The notes under the pieces: model-generated
Seen by the model: the letters and a program-made list of their open reading frames with translations, nothing else
Told to the model about the DNA's origin: nothing
The model's database searches: none
Source of the DNA: Gloeothece verrucosa PCC 7822
Lineage (GTDB): Bacteria > Cyanobacteriota > Cyanobacteriia > Cyanobacteriales > Microcystaceae
Length of the DNA: 64,000 nt
NCBI RefSeq assembly: GCF_000147335.1
Contig: NC_014501.1
Coordinates: forward strand, 3,780,300-3,844,299
Reading direction: 5' to 3'
Program-made: the position numbers and the translations under genes
Shown: piece by piece, positions 8,961-16,550 of the stretch
Layout: the number at the start of each line of letters is the position of its first letter
How positions within the stretch are numbered: the first letter of the stretch is position 1

Positions 8961-9332
8961 TTAATTTTCACCTCTTAATAATTGTTTAATAGTGCCGAGC
9001 AACTCCACTGGCTGAAAAGGTTTGGCAATATAAGCATCAGCCCCTTGTTTCATCCCCCAGTAACGATCAAATTCTTCTCCTTTAGAAGAACATAAAACCA
9101 CCGGTAAGTGCTTCGTCTTGGGATCGGATTTTAAACGGCGACAGACTTCATAACCATTCATGCGAGGCATGACAATATCCAAAACCACCAGATCTGGGTT
9201 AAATGTTTCAATAAACTCTAATGCTTCAACCCCGTCACAGGCTATTGATACATTCAAACCATAGTCCCGTAATAGGTTTGAAATCATCTCCCGTTGAACT
9301 TGACTGTCTTCTACTAGCAAAACTTCCCTCAT
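8961..9332 (-). CDS. pilH: CheY-like response regulator PilH
   Basis: A single receiver domain of 123 residues. The acidic pair E8-D9, phosphoacceptor Asp52 (VVLDIVMPRMNG) and Lys104 (YIAKPF) are all present. No output domain follows, as expected for a diffusible CheY-type regulator of pilus motors. A strong ribosome site (CAGGAG) precedes the ATG. It is second in the pilG-H-I-J order and lies 260 bases after pilG, enough for its own promoter. Confidence 0.88.
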   Translation of the reverse strand: MREVLLVEDSQVQREMISNLLRDYGLNVSIACDGVEALEFIETFNPDLVVLDIVMPRMNGYEVCRRLKSDPKTKHLPVVLCSSKGEEFDRYWGMKQGADAYIAKPFQPVELLGTIKQLLRGEN

Positions 9333-9592
9333 ATTTTTCGCTCCTGAAAAGGCAGCTTGAGCAAGGCTCTATTTTCCGCTTAACGAAGGATTGCTCGCTC
9401 TCGGGTTGGGAAGAGCGTTCAGTCTCTTTGATTTTTTCATGGATTGATTGGCTCCCTAACAAGAGTGTGACATTGATTCACCTTATCTTCAGCATGGCTT
9501 TAGACCCTACCTCAGATATCTATTCTTAATGTGCCCAAATTGTCTGTTTAAATAAACTATGGAAGTTGAATTTTTTCGTGTTAAGCGCCCGA

Positions 9593-10813
9593 CTATTCTC
9601 GACACCCGGTATATTTCTCGAGTAACAGCAATAACTCACTCCTGCCAAACGGTTTGGTTAGGTAGTCTGTAGCCCCTACCATCCGCGCTCTCACCCGATC
9701 AATAAAGGTTTCTTGTCCAGTTAACATGATGATCGGAATCTGCCGAAAAACTGTTGACTGCCTGAGCATGGCACAGAGTTCATAGCCATCAAGCTTCGGC
9801 ATGGCAATGTCACATAAAATCAAATCTGGCTCTATTTCAAACACTTGACTTAAAGCTTGTAGAGGCTCGCCGATAATCGTTACCTGATATCCATTTTCTT
9901 GTAATATATTTTCTACGTTTTTTCGGATAGTTATGTCATCATCGATACAGACAATTTTAGGAAAAAATAACTGATTCTCTAAGGCTTTGTCTACCTTAGT
10001 GAACCTTGGATCAAGCGGACTGACTAATTGTAGCCAGCCTCTCTCCGTGTATGGATATAAGGCTCTGGCGATCGCTACTAATTCGCGATTTAAGTATCTC
10101 GATAATTGTCGTAGGGTGGTTTTTTCTTCTGCCCATTGAGATAAATTTAAATAAATTTTTTCGGGGACAGTAGATTTTAAACTTTCTTCATCAGTCAGTA
10201 ATACATATTGGTCGGGATGTTGAATCTGAGGATAGAATTGTTTCCATTGTTGTACTTGTTTGATGATTTTGGGGATTTGAATCCCTATTTCTAGAGTGGT
10301 CAGTTGAGGAGCTATGGCCGAACCCATTTCAAAAATAAAGCTTCCGTGATGAAGACTGAATAAATCAAAAAGCGTTTCTTGGATCATATTTTCGATAATG
10401 CTGCGGCCTTGGGCTGGCGTTAAAATATTTTTGGCTAATAGTAACCAAATACAACCATACTCTGGAGTATTCGTGCTTTCAATAGAGTCAAGCGGGAGAT
10501 GGTTCAATTGATCGGCGATTTTGTAGCGATGAAGATAATCCCGCAACCGAAATAAATTGCTCTGGGAGTGATCAGCCGCATAGGCAATTTGTCCATTAAC
10601 GAAAAAAACAAACCAAAATTGTTCTGATACCCCTCTTGTATAAGGGACAAGGGTTTTTGGCCAGGGACTACAAGAAAATTTGTTGAGGGCAAAATTCCCT
10701 GTGGACGGGTACGCTTCTACAAATAATTCGCCAGTGCGCTGACCTAGTTCGATCAGTTGTAAAATACTGCGGATATCAATCTCATTCAACGTTCCTTGCA
10801 TATAACTACTCAT
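9593..10813 (-). CDS. pilG: PatA-like response regulator PilG (PATAN/DUF4388 plus receiver)
   Basis: A 406-residue protein. The N-terminal half (about 1-230) is of the PATAN/DUF4388 type (QGTLNEIDIRSILQLIELG, TGELFVE) found in cyanobacterial PatA and PixG/PilG proteins. The C-terminal receiver (about 288-403) has D292-D293 in VCIDDD, a phosphoacceptor Asp in LILCDIAMPKLDG and Lys in YLTKPFG. It is expected to relay the chemotaxis signal to the type IV pilus machinery. It is the first gene of the set and is divergent from hmpF across a 364-base gap. Confidence 0.88.
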   Translation of the reverse strand: MSSYMQGTLNEIDIRSILQLIELGQRTGELFVEAYPSTGNFALNKFSCSPWPKTLVPYTRGVSEQFWFVFFVNGQIAYAADHSQSNLFRLRDYLHRYKIADQLNHLPLDSIESTNTPEYGCIWLLLAKNILTPAQGRSIIENMIQETLFDLFSLHHGSFIFEMGSAIAPQLTTLEIGIQIPKIIKQVQQWKQFYPQIQHPDQYVLLTDEESLKSTVPEKIYLNLSQWAEEKTTLRQLSRYLNRELVAIARALYPYTERGWLQLVSPLDPRFTKVDKALENQLFFPKIVCIDDDITIRKNVENILQENGYQVTIIGEPLQALSQVFEIEPDLILCDIAMPKLDGYELCAMLRQSTVFRQIPIIMLTGQETFIDRVRARMVGATDYLTKPFGRSELLLLLEKYTGCRE

Positions 10814-11177
10814 CCGCGTTTTAAGCTATAATATTTAAGTTTAGTTGAAAATTTCCAAGGATGACACTCAGGGATACTACTGAAACCTCAACAAAAGCCT
10901 TGGCAAACAGATCTCAACCTAGTTATGCTTAATACTAGAAAGATTATTTGTTGATCTTGAGAAAGGTTTACGCTTCGTCAAATTCTGTAACTTTATGTAA
11001 ATAATTAGGAGAAGTCTATGCTGACTAAGTCATTGTTCACTCATAGGAGCAAACCAAGAAATTTAATTCCTTTAAATCTAAGAACAATTACTTAGAGGGG
11101 CTTGAAGATCAACAGCCTTTAGCTGTGACAATTAAATTAAAAATTAGGCGCAGGACAAATCAAGAGGTTTACGACTC
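10814..11177. promoter_or_regulatory. Divergent promoter region between pilG and hmpF, with a possible 25-codon ORF
   Basis: This 364-base gap must hold the promoters for both genes. A short frame on the plus strand at 11018-11095 (MLTKSLFTHRSKPRNLI...) is preceded by a good ribosome site (TTAGGAGAAG) and ends 82 bases before hmpF. It could be a leader peptide or chance. No other structure is evident. Confidence 0.35.
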
Positions 11178-12785
11178 GTGTTATACCTTGCAGAAGTAAA
11201 GCGACAAAATAGAGGATTTATTGGCGGCTTGAGAACTGAGTTAAAACTCCTAGCTTGTCAACATAATGATCAAACCTGGAGTGCTATCCCCACAGATGAT
11301 GTGATTTCTTGGGAAGATAGCTCATTGCAAGTGGGAGAAGGAACTTTATTACTGGTGAATTTAAGCAATAACCGGCAAATTCAAGGTACACCCGAGTTAG
11401 CCGGTGGGGAAGTGGTACGCCAGTTGCAAAAAATGTCCCGTCGAATGGAAAAGATTAAGGAAGAGCAAGAATACATTGAACAATGGAAGCAGTCTCTGAC
11501 TTATCAAGCTGAACAACTCACTAAAAGAGAACAGGAATTAGACGGGCGAGTAGAACAAATCGAGCAAATGGAGGCTGAGTTCGAGTATTTAGAACGTCAA
11601 CGCCACGAATTAGAAGAAGCCAAAGAACAATTAAAACAAGAACAAGAGTCTTTAGAAAATCAAAAAAGCCAATTTGGATTACCATCACATTTAAAACCTG
11701 ATCAAGCCGCACAAATTGAGGCACTCATTAATCGTTTAGCCTCCTATTCTGATAACACGACTTCCCCACAGCAACAGCTTAACTTGACTTTAGAAACTAT
11801 TCAACAGCAGCAAAACCAATTTGCTTATTACTGGCAACAGCTAGAACAAAAACACGCACAAGTTGAAGCCTGCCAACAAAAAATTCAGCAGCAACGAGAA
11901 AATATTGACCGTCAAAAGCAAGAATTAGCCTCGGCTAAAGCCTCTTTAGAAGAAGCTAAAATTCAGTGGCAAGTGCAGCAAAATCTTATCAGTAATAAAC
12001 AAGAGTTACTCAGACGAATTAATCTCGATTTACAAAATATCGGGTCGTTACAGCAAACCTTAATTCGTTTAGCTAATGGTAGAGAAGATGCTGTTACTGA
12101 TAATAAAGTTAATTTACAAGCTTTAGAAAATTTGCCTCTAGGAGAATTAGAAGAGATTGTTAATAAACTGCGGGCTGATTTAGATAAAATAGTCCGCTTT
12201 GTTAACGAACAAGAAGAAGAGTTAACTTTACAGTGTGAATCGGTTAATGAATTACAAGCGAAACTGCAAGCGGCTTCAGAGTTTGAACGTTTAGGTATTG
12301 AGGAAGAGTTAAAAGATGAACAAGAACGCAAAAAAATGTTAGATAAAACCCTAGTAGGACAGCGTAAAACGCTCTGGGAAAGACAAGAGATTTTACTGCA
12401 ACATTTGCGGGTTTTACGTCGTCGTCAAGGCATTTTAGAACCTGAACAACAAGTTACTCAAATTAACTTAACTCCTCTATTAAATCAATTAGAAGAGCAG
12501 CAAAATAATACTGAACAAGAACGGCAAGAGGTTGAATTAGAAATTGAGAATCTTCAAAAAAATATTCAACAACTTAAAGATATGATTAATCAACAAATAA
12601 CTGATCAACAAAACCGAGAAAGGGATATAGAACAACAACAAGAACAATGGCAACAAGCTACTGTGGAGTTAACTCAACTTCGATCCGAGTTAAAACTTTA
12701 TCAAGAAATTATAGAACCTTTTAAAGATAATTTAAGTCGAATAAGCCAAAATTTAGAGGAATTTAGCGGCTGGTTTAATCCTTGA
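11178..12785 (+). CDS. hmpF: Coiled-coil pilus motility protein, HmpF family
   Basis: A 535-residue protein starting with GTG; a GAGG ribosome site lies about ten bases upstream. The first 80 residues form a small conserved domain (LYLAEVKRQNRGFIGGLRTE, LKLLACQ, then GTLLLVNL). The rest, to about 525, is almost continuous Gln/Glu-rich coiled coil. HmpF in filamentous cyanobacteria is needed for type IV pilus gliding and phototactic polarity, and homologues occur in unicellular strains. Its position divergent from pilG supports a motility role. The assignment rests on recognition of the N-terminal domain plus context. Confidence 0.78.
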   Translation: MLYLAEVKRQNRGFIGGLRTELKLLACQHNDQTWSAIPTDDVISWEDSSLQVGEGTLLLVNLSNNRQIQGTPELAGGEVVRQLQKMSRRMEKIKEEQEYIEQWKQSLTYQAEQLTKREQELDGRVEQIEQMEAEFEYLERQRHELEEAKEQLKQEQESLENQKSQFGLPSHLKPDQAAQIEALINRLASYSDNTTSPQQQLNLTLETIQQQQNQFAYYWQQLEQKHAQVEACQQKIQQQRENIDRQKQELASAKASLEEAKIQWQVQQNLISNKQELLRRINLDLQNIGSLQQTLIRLANGREDAVTDNKVNLQALENLPLGELEEIVNKLRADLDKIVRFVNEQEEELTLQCESVNELQAKLQAASEFERLGIEEELKDEQERKKMLDKTLVGQRKTLWERQEILLQHLRVLRRRQGILEPEQQVTQINLTPLLNQLEEQQNNTEQERQEVELEIENLQKNIQQLKDMINQQITDQQNRERDIEQQQEQWQQATVELTQLRSELKLYQEIIEPFKDNLSRISQNLEEFSGWFNP

Positions 12786-12872
12786 GTTGATTAAATCTCA
12801 TGGGTAATTGATAAATTATAGGGCAAAAAAATTTTTTAATAGAAAACAGAATAAAGGGAATTTTTCTAGCTA

Positions 12873-13841
12873 TTACAGATGACTAACTCTAATCCATTCT
12901 CCTTGAACTTCTATCGTAATTGTACCCGGTAAAGAAAAAGTAGAACTGCGGTTAGGAGCATTAATCAGATTCACCAGAGCTTCTATTTGTTCAAAATTAG
13001 GAGCTTTAGAAAGAACGGTTGTTAAAAACCGGCGCATGACTCGACGCTGTAACGCTAAAGGAATACCACGTAAAATTTGACGATGTATTGCTATTTTATC
13101 CTCGGAAAGACTTTTTTCTAGCCATTGTTGGGCCGTTTCCTCTAAGTATTCTCCCTCGGAGCGAAGAATTTCTGCACTTTGAATTAGAGCTTTTTCTACT
13201 TGTGGGTTAAAATGTGTTTGTAAATAAGGGAGTAATTCATGACGAATACGATTCCGAGCATATTTTAAATTTTGATTAAGAATATCTTCCCAAATAGATA
13301 AATTAAATTGTTGACAAAATTGATAAGTTTCGCTACGAGAAATTTCTAATAAAGGACGAACTAGCCAGATATTTTCACTTAAAGAACGTACCCAAGTCAG
13401 AGAACTGAGTCCATCAGTACCAGCCCCGCGAATAAGATTATACAAAAAAGTTTCAGCGCGATCAGTTTTTGTATGAGCGGTTACCACCAAGGAAAACCCT
13501 TGTTCTGTGGCTATTTCTATTAAAGCTTGATATCGCCACTTTCTGGCGGCGGCTTCGGTTTCTTTGAGATGATGCGCGGTTTTTAAATAATAGGGAATGC
13601 CCCAACTTTGGGCAATTTGTTGCACATGATCACTCATGCCGGCATCAGTCGGCCAACCGTGATCACAATGAGCAATGGCAAGCTCCCATTCCCATTTAGA
13701 TTGTAAGTCTACCAGTAATTTTAAGAGGCATAAAGAATCTTGTCCCCCAGAAACAGCCACTAATAACCGTTCTTTTTTAGGTAATAGTTGTCTTTTTCTG
13801 AGGGTAATATGAACCTTAGCGTGTAGATTACTCCAAGTCAT
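12873..13841 (-). CDS. tilS: tRNA(Ile)-lysidine synthetase TilS
   Basis: A 322-residue PP-loop ATPase. It carries the signature AVSGGQDSLCLLKLL (about 29-43), AHCDHGW, the VVTAHTKTDRAETFLYNLIRG region near 115-140 and the C-terminal NRIRHELLPYL motif. TilS attaches lysine to C34 of tRNA-Ile(CAU), changing both codon reading and charging. Length is normal for short-form cyanobacterial TilS. The ATG is immediately followed upstream by the heptamer repeat and the tnpB element, so the promoter may lie within or near the inserted DNA. Confidence 0.92.
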   Translation of the reverse strand: MTWSNLHAKVHITLRKRQLLPKKERLLVAVSGGQDSLCLLKLLVDLQSKWEWELAIAHCDHGWPTDAGMSDHVQQIAQSWGIPYYLKTAHHLKETEAAARKWRYQALIEIATEQGFSLVVTAHTKTDRAETFLYNLIRGAGTDGLSSLTWVRSLSENIWLVRPLLEISRSETYQFCQQFNLSIWEDILNQNLKYARNRIRHELLPYLQTHFNPQVEKALIQSAEILRSEGEYLEETAQQWLEKSLSEDKIAIHRQILRGIPLALQRRVMRRFLTTVLSKAPNFEQIEALVNLINAPNRSSTFSLPGTITIEVQGEWIRVSHL

Positions 13842-13842
13842 T

Positions 13843-13870
13843 TGACTAATGACTAATGACTATTGACTAA
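13843..13870. repeat. Heptamer tandem repeat, four units, between tilS and the tnpB right end
   Basis: Four units (TGACTAA, TGACTAA, TGACTAT, TGACTAA) lie directly before the tilS start codon, and the probable end of the tnpB element begins within about six bases. It forms the flank that a TnpB guide would be copied from. Confidence 0.85.
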
Positions 13871-13879
13871 TCTGTGACG

Positions 13880-13916
13880 TACTCCTACACTGACGCAAGC
13901 GTACAGTGTAGGCTTC
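13880..13916 (-). ncRNA. Putative 3' end of the TnpB reRNA/omega-RNA scaffold (right-end hairpin)
   Basis: A perfect 9-bp stem (CCTACACTG at 13884-13892, CAGTGTAGG at 13904-13912) with an 11-base loop lies 4 bases beyond the tnpB stop. In known systems the right end, overlapping the tnpB 3' end, is transcribed as the guide-RNA scaffold and the guide is the DNA just outside. Here that flank is the heptamer repeat. Transcription is inferred. Confidence 0.4.
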
Positions 13917-15164
13917 TCAACTTCGCAATTGAGCATTTCTGCATCGGCACTTATCTAGGTACAAGACCCCTGACAGTACGCCATTATCAGACTGTTTCCT
14001 TTCGGCAACGTCCATGCCTACTTTTTCCAATCCTCGTTGTAGAATTACTTCAGCACTTGCATGATCTCTAGTTGTTTGATAACTGCATTCTGGACATTCA
14101 TGTACTCTTTGAGATAGAGGTTTCTTACCTGTATGAGTTTGACATTTAGGACAGATTTGCGAAGTAAATTTATGGTCAACTTGAGCAAAATACTTTCCTC
14201 GTTTCCAACAAACCCAACTTAAAATATTTCTGAACTGTCCAAATGCACCATCAAGCATTGACTTACTTAAAAAGCCTTTAGCTGAGACTCGAAAATTGAT
14301 GTCTTCAACAAAGATCATATCTGCTTGATCACAGAGTAAATGCGCTGTTTGAAAGTGAAAGTTCTTACGACAATTAGCAATTTTATGGTGTAACTCAGCT
14401 ACTTCGATTTGTGCTTTTTCCCAGTTTTTTGAGCGTTTTTTCTGGCGGGATGCTTTGCGTTGTAGCACTTTCAGCCGACTTTGCAACTCCCGAAAAAATT
14501 TAGCTGGTTCAACTGTGAAATTATCTGAAGTAGTTAAGAAATTCTCCAATCCAATATCAATACCAACCCCTCTACCATAAGGTAAAGGTTCAGGTACTGA
14601 AGCATCAGATTGAACAGTAACGATAACGTACCATTTTGTCCCCCTACATCGAGATAAAACTCTGATTTGTTTAACTTTAAACCCGTTAGGAATTGGACGA
14701 TGTTGATTAATTAAAATATCTCCAATTTTTGGAAGCTTTATTTGATAACCCGTAATCGGATTATCTTTAAACTGAGGAAACAAAAATGAACGGTATTGTC
14801 CATATTTTTTGAATCTTGGAAACCCATACCCTCTATCTTTAAATGACTCCCAAGTATTGTGCATTCTCTTAACAACATCTTGGGTTACTTGAGAGTGAAC
14901 TGCCTTGAGGTAGTCATCTTCTTTTTTCCACTGTGTTAATTGGCGTTTTTGCTCAAGATAACTTGGAAAAGGGATACTAGCTGACATAATGTACTCTTTT
15001 TCCAGAGAACATCTATCAATAGAGCATTTCCTACTGTTTATCCAATCTTTTAAGTCTCGCAAACAACGATTATATAGTCGTCGGCAAGTTTCCAACCACT
15101 CAAGCATCATTGCTTGTTGATCAACATCTGGATAAATTCGGTAGGTCATGTTCATTGTCAGCAT
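13917..15164 (-). CDS. tnpB: TnpB RNA-guided endonuclease, full length
   Basis: The 415-residue protein has the helix-turn-helix N-terminus (YRIYPDVDQQAMMLEWLETC), a RuvC-like nuclease and a zinc ribbon. The three acidic residues are in place: Asp in GVGIDIGLENF, Glu in MIFVEDINF, Asp in TTRDHASAEVIL. The ribbon reads CPKC ... CPEC. Length and motifs suggest an active protein rather than a remnant. TnpB cuts DNA beside a short target-adjacent motif, guided by RNA from the element's right end. Three Met codons lie close together at the start (1, 4, 6), so the exact start is uncertain. A truncated, dissimilar tnpB lies at 41323-41997. Confidence 0.9.
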   Translation of the reverse strand: MLTMNMTYRIYPDVDQQAMMLEWLETCRRLYNRCLRDLKDWINSRKCSIDRCSLEKEYIMSASIPFPSYLEQKRQLTQWKKEDDYLKAVHSQVTQDVVKRMHNTWESFKDRGYGFPRFKKYGQYRSFLFPQFKDNPITGYQIKLPKIGDILINQHRPIPNGFKVKQIRVLSRCRGTKWYVIVTVQSDASVPEPLPYGRGVGIDIGLENFLTTSDNFTVEPAKFFRELQSRLKVLQRKASRQKKRSKNWEKAQIEVAELHHKIANCRKNFHFQTAHLLCDQADMIFVEDINFRVSAKGFLSKSMLDGAFGQFRNILSWVCWKRGKYFAQVDHKFTSQICPKCQTHTGKKPLSQRVHECPECSYQTTRDHASAEVILQRGLEKVGMDVAERKQSDNGVLSGVLYLDKCRCRNAQLRS

Positions 15165-15245
15165 AGCTCCAGTGTAACATATTTAGCGCAAGAGGCAACC
15201 CGCGATAAAAAAGAGAGGGCAATAGTTCTACTCCGCGATTCATGA

Positions 15246-15285
15246 GGGGCTGTGGGGCGAATTACTTCGCCCCTTTAAAAGCCCC
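15246..15285. repeat. Nested inverted repeat between tnpB element and ccsA
   Basis: An inner 8-bp stem (GGGGCGAA / TTCGCCCC, loop TTAC) sits inside an outer 6-bp stem (GGGGCT / AGCCCC). It lies about 65 bases past the ccsA stop on the minus strand and could end ccsA transcription, although no long T run follows. Alternatively it belongs to the left end of the tnpB element. Confidence 0.5.
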
Positions 15286-15349
15286 ATCCGACGGTGATTT
15301 GTGGGTGTTTTTATCGAAAATTCACTCCAAGGGCTTCTCGCGGGGGAAG

Positions 15350-16360
15350 CTAAAAAAACCAACCATAAGAATGTAGCCCTTTTCCTAAAAGATTTACACC
15401 CAAATAGCAAATCCAAACCACCACAAAGCCGCTTGCCGCCAAAATCGCCGGTTTTCTGCCTTGCCAACCTTTAGTAATGCGGGCGTGGAGATAAGCCGCA
15501 AACACCAACCAAGTAATTAAGGCCCAAGTTTCTTTAGGGTCCCAACTCCAATAAGACCCCCAAGCTTCATTGGCCCAAACTGCACCGGCAATGATGCCTA
15601 TGGTTAATAGGGGAAACCCTAAACCAATAATCCGATAACTAATATTATCCAGATTATCCGCTAAACTGAGGCGTTGGATAGATAGAGTAGCCGCGCCTGT
15701 AACTGTAGTCGCTTTGGTGGCTTTATTGAGAACGGCTACAGTGGAAGCGCTAACCGGTTCTAGGGCATTTTCAGGGTTTTCATCAGTTTTAGGTTTACGT
15801 AGACTCACAGATCGCCGATAACCTCCGGTTCCGATCGAACTCCCATGTAATTCTACATTTTGCCCTTTAGTGACCACCAAAAAAGCGATCGCCAGAGTCG
15901 CTCCCACCATCAGCGTCGCGTAACTAAGCATCATCACACTGACGTGCATCATCAACCAATTAGACTTTAAAGCCGGCACCAGAGGCGCACTGGTTTGCAT
16001 ATCGGCTGGTAAGGTGAGGGCAGCAAAAGCGGTAATTCCCATTGCTACAGGGGTTGTAACTACTCCTACCAAGGCGCTACCACTCATCTTTTGAGCAATT
16101 AAATGAATGGCGGTAACACCCCAGGCCAGAAAAAAGAGGGACTCATAGAGGTTACTGATGGGAAAATATCCGGCTTCTAACCAACGGGCACCCAATAACG
16201 TTGCTATACATAAATTAGCACTGGCTACTCCTGCGGTTCCTAATGCTTGTAGATAAGGAATGCTGGGGAAGGCGGCCCCTACCCAATAAATCAACATGGT
16301 TAGAAACAGCACTAAAAATGAGGTGTTATCTAAAATGTTTTGGAGAGTAATTAAATCCAT
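15350..16360 (-). CDS. ccsA: Cytochrome c biogenesis protein CcsA (Ycf5; also named CcsB in some databases)
   Basis: A 336-residue polytopic membrane protein of the heme-handling family. The WWD signature is seen near the C-terminus as [18 protein letters not shown], followed by conserved His in [10 protein letters not shown] and in GLHSYGWFF. With Ccs1 it carries heme across the thylakoid or plasma membrane and attaches it to apocytochromes c and f (System II). A variable loop with a basic/Ser-rich segment sits around 175-210. It is flanked by the tnpB element downstream and by divergent tamB upstream. Confidence 0.92.
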   Translation of the reverse strand: MDLITLQNILDNTSFLVLFLTMLIYWVGAAFPSIPYLQALGTAGVASANLCIATLLGARWLEAGYFPISNLYESLFFLAWGVTAIHLIAQKMSGSALVGVVTTPVAMGITAFAALTLPADMQTSAPLVPALKSNWLMMHVSVMMLSYATLMVGATLAIAFLVVTKGQNVELHGSSIGTGGYRRSVSLRKPKTDENPENALEPVSASTVAVLNKATKATTVTGAATLSIQRLSLADNLDNISYRIIGLGFPLLTIGIIAGAVWANEAWGSYWSWDPKETWALITWLVFAAYLHARITKGWQGRKPAILAASGFVVVWICYLGVNLLGKGLHSYGWFF

Positions 16361-16550
16361 AAGTGTAGCTGAAATTACAAATTGTAAATCTTAATTATTG
16401 ACTCTGCAAATCTCTCAATACCGCTACAGTAGGTGGATTGAGCTTGTTTAACTGATTATATTTTAGGTTAATTTAATTTACTTGACTCCTATCTTTGACA
16501 ATCAGTCTTTATAATTTATCCATAAAATTATCTCGCACTCACCATCTACC

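Larger units (their letters stand above)
13876..15200 (-). mobile_element. Orphan tnpB transposon (IS200/IS605 or IS607 superfamily, no tnpA)
   Basis: The element holds an apparently intact tnpB and no tnpA. Its right end is marked by the hairpin at 13884-13912. The left end is not identifiable; it should lie upstream of the tnpB start, somewhere in 15165-15240. Elements with tnpB alone rely on a transposase supplied by relatives. It sits between tilS and ccsA, two unrelated housekeeping genes, consistent with an insertion. Exact borders are uncertain. Confidence 0.5.

Noticed and set aside
9221-9529. Plus-strand ORF of 102 codons between pilH and pilG
   Set aside because: It runs antisense into pilH and shows no conserved features.
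5424-10813. pixGHIJ phototaxis cluster
   Set aside because: The receptor has no GAF/bilin-binding domain; the gene order with the MlaE permease fits pilGHIJ.
15240-15467. Minus-strand ORF of 75 codons overlapping the ccsA end
   Set aside because: It overlaps the conserved ccsA C-terminus in another frame and has no family.
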